A DNA stretch of 64,000 nt from Pontibacter amylolyticus (GCF_014638845.1 NZ_BMFP01000002.1:142373-206372), one strand, 5' to 3'. Shown: positions 16,403 through 25,456, counted from the stretch's first letter. Numbers and translations are program-made. The notes: generated by a model from the letters alone, not told the origin.

Positions 16403-17305
16403 TTAGAAAAAGAGCTGCTGCGCCAGCCGGAAGGTGTTGGCGTGCGCCTCTACAATGTGCGCGATCTGTTTGGAGTAGCCCCCGCCCATACTCACCGTGA
16501 CAGGTATACGGTGGCGTGCGCAGACCTCCAGCACCAGGCGGTCGCGCTCCTTGCAGCCGGCTATGCTCATGCCCAGCTTCCCCAGCTTGTCGGTAGCCAG
16601 CACATCCACCCCGGATTGAAAGAACACAAAATCGGGCTCCTGCTCATCCATCAGCCTCGGCAGGTGCTCCCCCAGTAACTTCAGGTAAGTTTTGTCATCC
16701 GTGCCCTCCGCCAGCGGCACGTCCAGGTCAGACTGCTCTTTGTGGAAAGGATAGTTGTGCCCGCCGTGCATGCTGAAGGTGAACACCCGCGGCTCGTTCC
16801 GGAAAATCTGCGCAGTTCCGTTTCCCTGGTGCACGTCCAGGTCCACTACCAGCACTTTTTTGATGCCTTTGTATTTGAGCAGGTGATTGGCGGCGATGGC
16901 AATGTCGTTGAGCAGGCAGAAACCCTCCCCCCGATTCGTAAAGGCGTGGTGCGTGCCGCCGGCGATGTTCATGCCGATACCAAAATCCAGCGCAAACAGC
17001 GAGGCCTGCAAGGTGCCGTTCATGATCACCACCTCCCGCTGCACCAATTGCTCCGATAGCGGAAAGCCTGTTTTGCGGATCTCCGACGGACTCAACTCCA
17101 GGTCGCGCAGGCGCTGCCAGTAGGCGGCATCGTGGGTATCGAGGATGAATTGCTCTTCGAGCGGCTCGGGGGCGAAGAGGTTGTCTTGGGTGATGGTGCC
17201 CTCATAGAGCAGCTGCTCGGGCAGCAGGTCGTACTTGGCCATCGGGAAGCGGTGGCCTTCGGGCAGGGAATGTGCGAATATCTCGGACCAGGCAATTTTC
17301 AGCAT
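16403..17305 (-). CDS. Histone deacetylase family protein
   Basis: A 300-residue zinc hydrolase of the arginase/deacetylase fold (acetoin utilisation / acetylpolyamine amidohydrolase type). GGTHHAF carries the tandem catalytic histidines, VDLDVHQGNGTA provides zinc ligands Asp and His, QSGVDVLATDKLG provides the third ligand, and SMGGGYS closes the site. Bacterial members deacetylate polyamines or proteins; the substrate here is not known. It is a single gene on the minus strand, its start facing the DnaA-box-rich gap. Confidence 0.92.
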   Translation of the reverse strand: MLKIAWSEIFAHSLPEGHRFPMAKYDLLPEQLLYEGTITQDNLFAPEPLEEQFILDTHDAAYWQRLRDLELSPSEIRKTGFPLSEQLVQREVVIMNGTLQASLFALDFGIGMNIAGGTHHAFTNRGEGFCLLNDIAIAANHLLKYKGIKKVLVVDLDVHQGNGTAQIFRNEPRVFTFSMHGGHNYPFHKEQSDLDVPLAEGTDDKTYLKLLGEHLPRLMDEQEPDFVFFQSGVDVLATDKLGKLGMSIAGCKERDRLVLEVCARHRIPVTVSMGGGYSKQIAHIVEAHANTFRLAQQLFF

Positions 17306-17860
17306 AACGTAAAATTAACATTTAAACCCCTTGACTGGTTTATCCACCGCCGCATTTTTGCTTTTAAACATGCACCTATTCCTGTACGCTGGACATAGAT
17401 CCGGGCTTCTAACCAATCAAGTTTCGGCTCACTTATCCCTGATTTTCAGTGCAATTACAGGCACACAACATTATGTAAAACACGCTATACACACAGGTGC
17501 ATAAATTCCTGAAACCCTATATAATTGCCCACAAATGCCCATTCAGAATGTGGAAAAATGTGGATAACTATGTTGATTAGCGTGAATTATCCACCATTTC
17601 GTGTTAACTCCATGTTAATTTCAGGTAAATTTTTATCTTCTTCCCTCCTATTGGGTAGTTCTTTCGGTAGCATCTATACCCAGTGTAATCCAAAAAATTG
17701 ATGATCTCCCCGCAATTCCAGCAAGCCAAAAGCTATACCTGGAAGCTGATTCGCAAACCGGAGGCAACCTTAGTAAATATAAAACGCTATATATAACTTT
17801 ATACATTAATCCATATGCAAGCTGCGCGACCGCAGATTTCTATTTAAACCAGCCAACACC
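17306..17860. other. Gene-free AT-rich block with DnaA-box-like sites (candidate origin)
   Basis: 555 bases without a gene. A perfect DnaA box TGTGGATAA is at 17559-17567; one-mismatch boxes lie at 17340-17348 and 17587-17595 (TTATCCACC) and 17549-17557 (TGTGGAAAA). A looser site, CTATACACA, is at 17485-17493. An AT-rich stretch follows at about 17775-17815. This is what a chromosomal origin looks like, although no dnaA, dnaN or parAB gene lies in the window and Bacteroidota origins are not always beside dnaA. It may equally be a DnaA-titrating or regulatory cluster. Confidence 0.45.
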
Positions 17861-18490
17861 ATGAAAAAACCGATACTACTCTTCCTTGCTTTCCTGATCT
17901 CAGCCGGTGCTTTTGCCCAGACTGAGTACGGCCCCTCAACAGGACAGCAGAATCATAACCTGTTCAGCGACAGCGGCAGAAACGCGGGCTTCGGCATCAA
18001 AGGCGGCGTGAACTTCGCCACGCTCCGCGGCAGCGACAAAGAGGTGCTGGGCAATTTCAAAGGCCTCACTACTTTCCATGCGGGCGTCTATACCCAGTTT
18101 TCGCTGGGCAACACCTTTTCCATACAGCCCGAGGCGCTCTACTCCCGCAAAGGCATTGAGCGCAACGACTCCACTTTCCGTTTCGATTACCTGGAGGTAC
18201 CCATTCTGGCCGTGTTCAACATCACTGAGACGGTGAGTGTGCATTTTGGTCCGCAGGTGGGCGTGCTGATGTCAGCCAAAGAAGAGGACACGGAAGTGAG
18301 CATAGAGCCGTTGAACACCTTTGCCTATGGCGTAGCCGCCGGAGCTGAGGCGCGTTTGAGCATCTTCAGGCTGGGGGCAAGGTATAATCTGGGGCTGGAG
18401 GACCTTCGCAAAGAGAATAACCAGGGCCAGAAAATCAGCCAGGACTTAAAGCACGGCGTTTTCCAGGTATACCTGGGCGTCGGCTTTTAA
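17861..18490 (+). CDS. Outer-membrane beta-barrel (PorT-like) protein
   Basis: A 209-residue protein with a signal peptide (KKPILLFLAFLISAGAFAQ) followed by GFGIKGGVNFATL, the characteristic opening of small Bacteroidota barrel proteins in the PorT/OmpA-like outer-membrane beta-barrel families. Strands such as FHAGVYTQFSLG, FSIQPEALYSRKGIE and VSVHFGPQVGVLMSA continue to a C-terminal aromatic (VYLGVGF). It probably sits in the outer membrane as an 8-strand barrel. Role unknown; no operon partner nearby. Confidence 0.85.
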   Translation: MKKPILLFLAFLISAGAFAQTEYGPSTGQQNHNLFSDSGRNAGFGIKGGVNFATLRGSDKEVLGNFKGLTTFHAGVYTQFSLGNTFSIQPEALYSRKGIERNDSTFRFDYLEVPILAVFNITETVSVHFGPQVGVLMSAKEEDTEVSIEPLNTFAYGVAAGAEARLSIFRLGARYNLGLEDLRKENNQGQKISQDLKHGVFQVYLGVGF

Positions 18491-18667
18491 GGCATTACGC
18501 TCCTCCGATCAATTCGACGCAGGGAGCCGGCAACAGGTCCCTGTTTTGTTTCAATACCAGGTATAGCACCCTCTGTTTCAGACCTTTGAGTGCGCATAAC
18601 GTATTTTATAATAACGGGATAATGCGAAAAAACCACCCCTGTATCGCCAGATACAGCGCCTATACTT

Positions 18668-19390
18668 ATGAATACGTACAAACTGCGTCCGCTCTACACC
18701 CTGCTTTGGACCCTGCTGGCCTTTTCCGGCATGTCCTGCGACACCACTGTTAAAACGGACGAAGCAGAGATAGGCGCAGCCGCGAACTTCCTGGCCCCAC
18801 TTAACCCTGACCAAATCTTTCGGATCGACACGTCCAGGAGCACCGTCACGTGGATAGGCGCTAAAGTGACAGGCCGCCACAATGGCTATATACCTATCAG
18901 GGAAGGCACGATCACATTGCACAACGGTGAACTACGCGGCGGGAAGACAATCTTTGACATGGCAAATGTGCGATCGGAAGACAGGGCCATTGACCAGGCA
19001 GGCAACATAAAACTGACAAACCAACTGCGCTCCGCCGATTTTTTTGCTGTGGAGCAGCATCCCACCGCCTCGTTTGTGATCACCACGATTGCCCCGTTTG
19101 ACAGCACGGAGCGCCAGGGAACGCCTGCCACCGAGGGCAAAACAAAACGAATGCGCATCAAAGATCCTAATCACAAAGTGACGGGTAACCTCACCATCAC
19201 AGGTATAACCCATAGCATCAGCTTTCCGGCCCGTATTGACCTGGAAGACTCGGTGCTGCGCGCCAGGGCCAACTTCAACATCGACCGCACGCACTGGAAG
19301 CTCACCTACGGGACCGATAAGTCGCTGGGGAACAGGACGATTTACCCGTCCGTCAATATTGGACTGGACATAGTGGCATACCGCCAATAA
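18668..19390 (+). CDS. YceI family lipoprotein
   Basis: A 240-residue lipoprotein (signal peptide to lipobox SGMSC, Cys24) carrying a YceI lipocalin-like domain. Residues FRIDTSRSTVTWIGAKVTGRHNGYIPI open the domain, DFFAVEQHPTASFVIT is the diagnostic YceI strand and VTGNLTITGITHSISFPA completes it. YceI proteins bind polyisoprenoid or amide lipids in the periplasm. Membrane attachment suggests action at the outer membrane. Single gene. Confidence 0.92.
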   Translation: MNTYKLRPLYTLLWTLLAFSGMSCDTTVKTDEAEIGAAANFLAPLNPDQIFRIDTSRSTVTWIGAKVTGRHNGYIPIREGTITLHNGELRGGKTIFDMANVRSEDRAIDQAGNIKLTNQLRSADFFAVEQHPTASFVITTIAPFDSTERQGTPATEGKTKRMRIKDPNHKVTGNLTITGITHSISFPARIDLEDSVLRARANFNIDRTHWKLTYGTDKSLGNRTIYPSVNIGLDIVAYRQ

Positions 19391-19514
19391 GCTAACCAGC
19401 AAACACTTACAGGTATAGTTGCGTTACAGCAATTGTACTGTTCCTGCATTTATTCCAGCCTAACTATGCTAAACTCACCCATAGTTCGTTCCTACACAAA
19501 CCATTTGCGCGCAT

Positions 19515-20063
19515 ATGATGAGAAAATACCTTTGCCTGTTGCCTCTTTTGCTACTTTGCCTCACGGCCAACGCCCAGGGCAGCGCCGCAGCGGCAATTAA
19601 CTTAAAACAGGCAGAGACGCTGAAATTCGGGATGCTGGTATTGGGTGTCTGGGCGTTGATCAACATCCTGATCAGCAGCATCAAACTCACCAAGTCGTCG
19701 CGCAACAGGCGTTACTTTTTCCAGATGAACATCTACTGGAACATCGTGAACATGATCATTGCAGGGGGGGCGCTCTATTATATCCTGTCCGCAGACGCTG
19801 GTGCGCGCACGCTGCCCGAGACGGTGGCATTCCACTCCTGGAACCTGAAGCTGCTATACCTGAGCATTGGCCTGGATTTGGCTTTCCTGATGCTGGCCGC
19901 CTACCTGAAGGAAAAATCCCTGAGTTCGCCAAAGGCAGAGCAATACCTGGGCTACGGGCAATCCATCACGCTGCAGGCGCTGTTTCTACTGGTGCTGGAT
20001 GTTACGTTGGTGGTCTTGCTGGAGGGCCATGCCGAACAGCTGCTGCCCCTTATCCAAGGTTAA
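19515..20063 (+). CDS. Membrane protein with four predicted spans
   Basis: A 182-residue protein with a signal-like N-terminus (RKYLCLLPLLLLCLTANAQ) and four hydrophobic segments at roughly 38-58, 75-92, 108-130 and 148-168. NRRYFFQMNIYWNIVNMIIA and HSWNLKLLYLSIGLDLAFL are notable conserved-looking stretches. I recall such proteins as a Bacteroidota family without assigned function (perhaps DUF6992). It ends just before a terminator that contains the AGGTAT motif. Confidence 0.7.
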   Translation: MMRKYLCLLPLLLLCLTANAQGSAAAAINLKQAETLKFGMLVLGVWALINILISSIKLTKSSRNRRYFFQMNIYWNIVNMIIAGGALYYILSADAGARTLPETVAFHSWNLKLLYLSIGLDLAFLMLAAYLKEKSLSSPKAEQYLGYGQSITLQALFLLVLDVTLVVLLEGHAEQLLPLIQG

Positions 20064-20072
20064 ATGCAGACA

Positions 20073-20122
20073 CAAAAAACCGCCGCGCTATACCTGTAGA
20101 GGTATGGCGCGGCGGTTTTTGT
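20073..20122. terminator. Terminator carrying an inverted pair of the AGGTAT word
   Basis: A stem of about 22 pairs (one T.G) runs from AAAAAACCGCCGCGC-TATACCT to AGGTAT-GCGCGGCGGTTTTT with loop GTAG. The top of the stem is formed by CTATACCT facing AGGTAT, so the iterated word itself builds the hairpin. It lies between convergent genes. Confidence 0.85.
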
Positions 20123-20139
20123 TATGGACGGGTGCCTGC

Positions 20140-20697
20140 TTAGCGCGGCTCGTGATGGCCTTCAGCAAATTCCTCCACCATCTTTTTGTTGAAGGCAGGT
20201 ATATCGTCCGGCTTGCGGCTCGTGATCAGGCCATTGTCCACCACCACTTCCTGATCCACCCACTCGGCTCCGGCGTTTTTCAGGTCGGTCTTCAGGGTAT
20301 GGTAGCTGGTCATTTTCTTGCCCTGCAACTTACCGGTTTCGATCAGCGTCCAGGGTCCGTGGCAGATAGCGGCGACGGGCTTGCCGCTTTCCATGAAGCT
20401 GCTCACAAAGCGCACCACTTTCTCGTTGGCGCGCAGCTTGTCGGGGCTCATCACGCCACCGGGCAGCAGGAGGGCACTGTAATCATCAGCGTTTACATTG
20501 TCGATGGTCTTGTCAACCTTGAATTTGTCGCCCCAGTCCGTGTGGTTCCAGCCTTTCACTTCGCCGTCTTTCAGAGCAATAAGGTGGGTTTCGGCGCCTG
20601 CCTCTTCCAGGGCTTTTTTCGGCTCGGTCAGTTCCACCTGCTCAAAGCCATCGGTTACTACTATCGCTATCTTTTTTCCTTTCAGATTATTAGCCAT
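20140..20697 (-). CDS. DJ-1/PfpI family protein
   Basis: A 185-residue protein of the type 1 glutamine amidotransferase-like DJ-1/PfpI superfamily, whose members act as glyoxalases, deglycases or stress proteins. The nucleophile elbow AAICHGPW (near 105-112) holds the reactive Cys and its neighbouring His; the supporting Glu is in VTDGFEQVE near the N-terminus. I use the ATG at 20697 rather than the earlier one at 20724 because the family starts close to GKKIAIVV. Single gene. Confidence 0.9.
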   Translation of the reverse strand: MANNLKGKKIAIVVTDGFEQVELTEPKKALEEAGAETHLIALKDGEVKGWNHTDWGDKFKVDKTIDNVNADDYSALLLPGGVMSPDKLRANEKVVRFVSSFMESGKPVAAICHGPWTLIETGKLQGKKMTSYHTLKTDLKNAGAEWVDQEVVVDNGLITSRKPDDIPAFNKKMVEEFAEGHHEPR

Positions 20698-20812
20698 TCT
20701 AAGTTGGTTTTTATAGTTTAACATGCGTATCGTTTATTCAAAACGATTTGGAGGGCAAATTGTTAGAAAGGAACATTCGCAATAGGGCTGTTGCCCGTTT
20801 CGTTATAGCACC

Positions 20813-21310
20813 ATGACCGTATACCTGAAACAACTTATTTTACTGTTAGCCACGGGCTTGCTCACCTGCACGGCAGCGCAGGCCCAAACCGTCCCGACCA
20901 TTAAGTTCGACCAGTTGCAGGAACTGCGCCAGGCGCCGCACGACACACTGTACGTGGTCAATTTCTGGGCCACGTGGTGCAAGCCCTGCATCAAGGAAAT
21001 GCCTTATTTTGAAGCCGCCAATGCGAAATACAAAGACCAGCCGGTGCGCGTGATTCTGGTGAGCATGGATGCGGTGCAGGACAAGGAGAAGCGGGTGCTG
21101 CCTTTTGTGCAGAAGCGCAAGCTGCAGTCGCGGCTATACCTGCTCGACGAGCCCGACGGCAACACCTGGATCGACCGCATCGAGCCCAAGTGGTCGGGTG
21201 CTATACCTGCCACCATGTTTTTCAACAACAAGCGCGGGCAGTACGAGTTTATTGAGCGCGAAATCTCTGAAAAGGAGTTACAGGAACTGATCACCAAGTA
21301 TAAACCATAA
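20813..21310 (+). CDS. TlpA-like periplasmic thioredoxin
   Basis: A 165-residue secreted thioredoxin-fold protein. The signal peptide runs to about AQAQ (residue 25). VVNFWATWCKPCIKEMPYF holds the WCKPC redox motif and SGAIPATMFF supplies the cis-proline loop. It probably reduces or shuttles disulfides in the periplasm, as TlpA/ResA proteins do. The next gene, another redoxin, starts 10 bases later, so they form an operon. Confidence 0.9.
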   Translation: MTVYLKQLILLLATGLLTCTAAQAQTVPTIKFDQLQELRQAPHDTLYVVNFWATWCKPCIKEMPYFEAANAKYKDQPVRVILVSMDAVQDKEKRVLPFVQKRKLQSRLYLLDEPDGNTWIDRIEPKWSGAIPATMFFNNKRGQYEFIEREISEKELQELITKYKP

Positions 21311-21319
21311 CCTATCACT

Positions 21320-21955
21320 ATGAAGAATAACCGAATACCGTTCCTTTACATGGCCTGCCTGCTGGTGGTGGGCGTGCTGATGGCAGCTGTACCTGCCTCC
21401 GACAACTCTGGCTACCAGGTGGGCGACACGGCCCGCGATTTTAAACTGAAAAACGTGGATGGCAAGATGATCTCGATGGCCGACTACAAAGACGCCAAGG
21501 GCTTCATCGTGACCTTCACCTGCAACACCTGCCCCTACTCGGTGGCTTACGAAGACCGTATTATCAACCTCCACAACAAGTATGCACCAAAAGGCTACCC
21601 GGTTATCGCCATCAACCCGAACGATGTGAAGGCATCGCCGAAGGACTCTTACAAACACATGCAGGTGCGCGCCAAAGAAAAGAAATTCCCGTTCCCGTAC
21701 GTGTATGACGAAACTCAGGAAATCACCAAAGCCTACGGAGCCACCCGCACACCGCACCTATATGTCGTGCAGAAGCAAAAGGACGGTAGTTTTAAAGTAG
21801 CCTACATCGGTACCATAGACGACAACTCACGCGAGCCGGAGAAAGTGCAGAAGAAATACGCCGAGGCCGCCCTTGACGAACTGGTAGCCGGCAAAGCCGT
21901 GAGCCAGCCGAACACCAAGGCGATCGGCTGCACCATCAAATGGCGCGAAGCGTAG
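21320..21955 (+). CDS. Exported redoxin with CNTCPY motif
   Basis: A 211-residue thioredoxin-family protein with an N-terminal membrane/signal segment (IPFLYMACLLVVGVLMAA). GFIVTFTCNTCPYSVAYEDRI carries a CxxC motif of the CNTCPY subclass, typical of AhpC/TSA-like redoxins in Bacteroidota, and YGATRTPHLYVV is the cis-proline region. The C-terminus IGCTIKW is a family signature. Second gene of a two-gene redox operon. Electron partners are not known. Confidence 0.88.
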   Translation: MKNNRIPFLYMACLLVVGVLMAAVPASDNSGYQVGDTARDFKLKNVDGKMISMADYKDAKGFIVTFTCNTCPYSVAYEDRIINLHNKYAPKGYPVIAINPNDVKASPKDSYKHMQVRAKEKKFPFPYVYDETQEITKAYGATRTPHLYVVQKQKDGSFKVAYIGTIDDNSREPEKVQKKYAEAALDELVAGKAVSQPNTKAIGCTIKWREA

Positions 21956-21959
21956 TATT

Positions 21960-22140
21960 TCTGCGTATCAAGTATCAAGTATCACGTATCAGGTAGCACG
22001 ACTTTTGAAAAATTGACAAAGGACTTTTCGACAAAAGACAAAGGACAAAAAACGCTTAGTTCTTTTGTCCTTTGTCACAAAATCTATTGTCGGATTATAT
22101 CTAAAGAAGTCATGCTACGTGATACGTGTGTCGTGATACC
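21960..22140. repeat. Large imperfect palindromic intergenic element
   Basis: Outer arms 21983-22004 (CACGTATCAGGTAGCACGAC...) and 22107-22128 match with two mismatches in 22. Inside is a perfect 14-base hairpin, GACAAAGGACAAAA (22037-22050) and TTTTGTCCTTTGTC (22063-22076). Short words (AAGTATC, GACAAAGGAC) recur. No gene lies inside. It may act as a terminator after the redoxin operon, but its size suggests a mobile or REP-like element. Confidence 0.7.
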
Positions 22141-22144
22141 TATT

Positions 22145-22522
22145 TCAGACTTCCTTTTTCACATCAGCAGGTATAGGCAGCTCGGTCGGATTGATCGAGC
22201 TGTCAGCTTTTTCGGCAATCAGCATATCGCGCGCTCCTTTCAGGCCGGCGATGCGGGCCTCCACTTCATACTTGTTGTTCCAATAACCCACCCGCATCGA
22301 CTCGCGCAGGTATAGCCACAGGAAGCGCAGGTAGCCGTGCTCCTGAAACTGCCGGATGTGGCATAGCTCGTGCGCCACCCAGCCGCTGTCTTTCAGAAAG
22401 CCTTCCCGTTTCACGCCGCTCAGGTGTATCGTTTTGCCCAACACCATGGCAACGTTGCTGCTCCTGAGCACCAGTCGTGCAATGCGCGCAAAGGGCGAGT
22501 TTTCCACAATTTTGTACTTCAT
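22145..22522 (-). CDS. HExxH (DUF4157-like) small protein
   Basis: A 125-residue protein with the zinc-protease signature VAHELCHIRQFQEHG near residue 50, preceded by a strand (MVLGKTIHLSG) and followed by a possible third ligand in NNKYEVEAR. This matches the DUF4157-like minimal metallopeptidase fold. No signal peptide is evident; a hydrophobic stretch is not present beyond YLRFLWLYL. I use the ATG at 22522, just before the conserved start KYKIVEN. Whether it is an active protease is unknown. Confidence 0.75.
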   Translation of the reverse strand: MKYKIVENSPFARIARLVLRSSNVAMVLGKTIHLSGVKREGFLKDSGWVAHELCHIRQFQEHGYLRFLWLYLRESMRVGYWNNKYEVEARIAGLKGARDMLIAEKADSSINPTELPIPADVKKEV

Positions 22523-22802
22523 TTCTGTAAGCTTATACCTGAATAATAGCACCTAAGAAATACGGCCCGATACACTTTATCGTGTGAATGCATCGTTCCT
22601 AAGGGTGGAGCCTATACCTGTTCCCCGTGAGCATCAGCAATTTACTATATTGCCAGTTTAGAAAATTGTAGCTATTTTTGTCAATTCGTTCGTCAATTAT
22701 TCAACTTGTCGGACAGGTTGCAGGGTATAAAATGCAATTATAAGACCTATACCATTCTACAACCATAAGGTGACAAAGTTTGCTGCCACGGCAGTGCGAA
22801 AC

Positions 22803-23435
22803 ATGCTAAACCCTATGACAAAAACGATCATACTGAGCGTACTGGCCCTTATCTCCATCGCTCTTTCTTTCTTCTACGATGTAAAGAAGCCAGAGTCGAC
22901 GCCAGCCGGACCGGAAACCGCCGCCCTCATGCTGTACCCGGTGCAGACCGGCGAGGACATTGCCCGGGCCCTGGAGCTCTCGGTACCGCTGGACCTCAGC
23001 GAGCCAATTGACTCCTCGTTTTACAAGCGCTACTCCCGCAAACTGGGCCTCAAGCTCGACTACAGCGAAGACAAGGACCTGCTCCAAACCGTTTCCAGCT
23101 GGCTGGGCACCCCCTACAGCTACGGCAGCAGCTCCAAAAGAGGCACCGACTGCTCCGGCTTTGTGACCCGCATTTACAGCGACGTATACGGCATCGACCT
23201 GAGCCGGAGTTCCCGCTCCATGTTCGACGACGTGACCCGCATCCGCAAAGACAGCGTGCGCACCGGCGATCTGGTGTTCTTCCGCCGCGGACCCAAACAG
23301 CCCATCTTCCATGTGGGCATCTACCTCAAAGACAACAAGTTCGTGCACTCTGCCACAAACGGCGGCGTGATGGTGAGCTCGCTGAAGGAGCCCTATTACC
23401 GCAACTACTACTATGCGGCCGGCCGCGTGGACTAA
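22803..23435 (+). CDS. NlpC/P60 family cell-wall peptidase
   Basis: A protein of about 210 residues with a single N-terminal membrane anchor (TIILSVLALISIALSFFY) and a C-terminal NlpC/P60 domain that cuts peptidoglycan stem peptides. The catalytic Cys is in GTDCSGFVTRIY, the His in FHVGIYL and the third residue in HSATNGG. The start is uncertain: ATG 22803, ATG 22815 or GTG 22770 all fit; the first gives a normal anchor. Confidence 0.9.
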   Translation: MLNPMTKTIILSVLALISIALSFFYDVKKPESTPAGPETAALMLYPVQTGEDIARALELSVPLDLSEPIDSSFYKRYSRKLGLKLDYSEDKDLLQTVSSWLGTPYSYGSSSKRGTDCSGFVTRIYSDVYGIDLSRSSRSMFDDVTRIRKDSVRTGDLVFFRRGPKQPIFHVGIYLKDNKFVHSATNGGVMVSSLKEPYYRNYYYAAGRVD

Positions 23436-23462
23436 ACCCATTCCTTCCTGACAGATTTTGAG

Positions 23463-23493
23463 AAAGGGCTGCAGCATAAAGCGTCCCTTTTTT
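23463..23493 (+). terminator. Weak terminator after NlpC/P60 gene
   Basis: GAAAGGG faces CCCTTTTTTC with an internal GC/GC pair and a loop of about 8 bases, followed by a T-run. The stem is short, so this is tentative. Confidence 0.45.
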
Positions 23494-23614
23494 CGTTTAC
23501 AGGATACAACAAAATTACTTGTGGCAAGGTATAGGAAGCTTGTTAGGAGTTGAGCAACTTGCGCCCGATTCGCATAACCCCTGCACAAGGGCCATACCAA
23601 ATCACAGATACTTT

Positions 23615-24307
23615 ATGACAGATCAAAATACACAGAACCAGCAACAACAGCGCCCGGACGGAAGCACCATCTCCCAGAGCCCGCTCTTTAAAAACATACT
23701 CAAAAAGGCCGAGAAGTATCTGGAGCACCCATCGCAGGTGGTGAAGCTCCTGAACGATGCCTTTAAGAAAGCCACTGCCAAGAAAAGCCTCGGCACAATC
23801 GCCTCCGAAGTGTGGGAAAGCTTCCAGATACTTTCGCAGATGATCAGGGCAGCCGTGAACGGGGAGTACAAAGGCATACCGAACACGACAGTGGTTGGAG
23901 GTATAGCCGTCATCCTGTACTTTTTGATGCCGCTTGACCTGATTCCGGACTTTATACCGGTGATCGGCCTGCTGGACGATGCCGCCCTGCTGGCCTGGTT
24001 TATGGCCAGCATCAAGTCTGAGCTGGACCGCTTCAAGGAGTGGGACACCGAGCGCCAGGCGCAACAGAAGACGGTGCACATCATGGAGCCGCACCACGCC
24101 GACAGCTCCTTTGGCACGCCCAAGTACAGCGACCAGCCTGCCGGCACTACCGAAGTCCGCCACGAAGGCACGGCCCCCGCTTCGCAGGGGCATGACACCG
24201 GAAACCTGGGCCACCACGAGCCAATCGTGCGCGCCTCCACCACCGACAGCAGCCGCGTGCCGAAAGACCCGCATGACGACGTTCCGGACGGCGGCAACAT
24301 CCGCTAA
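23615..24307 (+). CDS. YkvA/DUF1232 membrane protein
   Basis: A 230-residue protein. Central residues about 85-145 form the DUF1232 (YkvA) domain with the telltale LMPLDLIPDFIPVIGLLDDAALL. The N-terminus is Gln-rich and the C-terminal 80 residues are hydrophilic and low in structure (His, Thr, Asp rich). YkvA proteins are thought to be membrane-associated; their function is unknown. I use the ATG at 23615. A terminator follows. Confidence 0.88.
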   Translation: MTDQNTQNQQQQRPDGSTISQSPLFKNILKKAEKYLEHPSQVVKLLNDAFKKATAKKSLGTIASEVWESFQILSQMIRAAVNGEYKGIPNTTVVGGIAVILYFLMPLDLIPDFIPVIGLLDDAALLAWFMASIKSELDRFKEWDTERQAQQKTVHIMEPHHADSSFGTPKYSDQPAGTTEVRHEGTAPASQGHDTGNLGHHEPIVRASTTDSSRVPKDPHDDVPDGGNIR

Positions 24308-24330
24308 ACCAGATCTACAGAATAATTCCA

Positions 24331-24362
24331 GGAAGAGCTGCCCTCAAAGGCGGCTCTTTTTT
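24331..24362 (+). terminator. Terminator after YkvA gene
   Basis: AAGAGC-GCC and GGC-GCTCTT form a stem with one mismatch, followed by TTTTTT. Confidence 0.7.
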
Positions 24363-24509
24363 ATGTCTTTTTATCAGCTCGCGGGGACATGATTATTGGT
24401 CTGATAACCGCGTAACACAGCTTAAAAAAATACATTCCGACCACACAATATAGTACTATTCAAATACTGAAATCTGAAATAATTTAGAAAAAAGCCACCT
24501 GGCTATTAG

Positions 24510-24538
24510 TTTCCTAAGGAATTAATTTTCTATATTTG
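24510..24538 (+). promoter_or_regulatory. Promoter of the YgjP-like peptidase gene
   Basis: TATATTTG (24531-24538) matches TAnnTTTG exactly; TTTC at 24510-24513 is a -33-like element 17 bases upstream. The GTG start codon at 24574 follows. Confidence 0.55.
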
Positions 24539-24573
24539 GACTGATGATTGTGTATTTTTAACTTTTAGCCAAG

Positions 24574-25314
24574 GTGTCTTCATCATTTCTACGACTAACA
24601 TCCGTTAATCTTCACATCGACGGAATCGGGAAGGTTCTGATCGAACGAAGCGACAAGGCCAAGCGCCTTAGCATCAGTGTGCGCCCTATCAAAGGCATAC
24701 GCGTGGCCGTGCCGCCGCATATCAGCTTTGAGAAAGCCGAGCAGCTTATTTATACCAAGAGCGATTGGATAAAGGAGCACCAGGCCCGCATGAAGCAGCA
24801 AGAGGCTCGCGTAACCATGTACGACGGCAACACCGACTTCAAGACCCGCAGCCATACCCTGCGGCTGCTCACGCACGCCCAGTACACCATGCGCTGCGTG
24901 ATCGAGAACGGGTATATCAACGTGTTCTACCCGGCCTACAAAGACGTGCGCGACAGCGACGTGCAGAAGTTCATCCGCAAGTCGATTGAGGAGGCTTACC
25001 GCAAGGAGGCCAAGGAATACTTGCCGCAGCGTGTGAAGTTCTTTGCCGACAAGTTTGGCTTCGACTATCAGAACGTGTTCATCAAGAACGCCAAGTCGCG
25101 CTGGGGGAGCTGCTCGCACACCAACAACATCAACTTGAACCTGCACCTGATGCGCCTGCCCGATTCGCTCTGCGACTACGTGATCCTGCACGAGCTGGCG
25201 CACACGATCGAGAAGAACCACGGTTCTGGTTTCTGGTCGCTGCTCGACAAGGTTTGCCCTAACTCAAAGGCACTCGACCAAAAACTGAAGGCCTACCGCA
25301 TTTCCATCTACTAA
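24574..25314 (+). CDS. YgjP-like (DUF45) metallopeptidase
   Basis: A 246-residue cytoplasmic protein of the YgjP/DUF45 zinc metallopeptidase family (M48-like). The active site VILHELAHTIEKNHGSGFW lies near residue 207, and the family signature KSRWGSCS is at about 172-179. YgjP is of unconfirmed function. The start codon is GTG at 24574, supported by a promoter-like TATATTTG about 36 bases upstream; no in-frame ATG fits better. Single gene. Confidence 0.9.
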   Translation: MSSSFLRLTSVNLHIDGIGKVLIERSDKAKRLSISVRPIKGIRVAVPPHISFEKAEQLIYTKSDWIKEHQARMKQQEARVTMYDGNTDFKTRSHTLRLLTHAQYTMRCVIENGYINVFYPAYKDVRDSDVQKFIRKSIEEAYRKEAKEYLPQRVKFFADKFGFDYQNVFIKNAKSRWGSCSHTNNINLNLHLMRLPDSLCDYVILHELAHTIEKNHGSGFWSLLDKVCPNSKALDQKLKAYRISIY

Positions 25315-25424
25315 ACCAATTGCTTATCGACTGAACGCTTACTATACCTGAATTTTGAAAACATACGCATAACGGCAGTCGCACAGGAGCTAACACTACC
25401 TTTCGTGCTGTTGTTTCACCAAAT

Positions 25425-25456
25425 AAAAAGCGGCCGGGGTTTGCACCCCGGCCGCT
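25425..25456 (-). terminator. Terminator of the RND efflux operon
   Basis: AGCGGCCGGGGT (25429-25440) and ACCCCGGCCGCT (25445-25456) are perfect complements with a TTGC loop; on the minus strand the stem is followed by TTTTTATTT. Confidence 0.9.
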
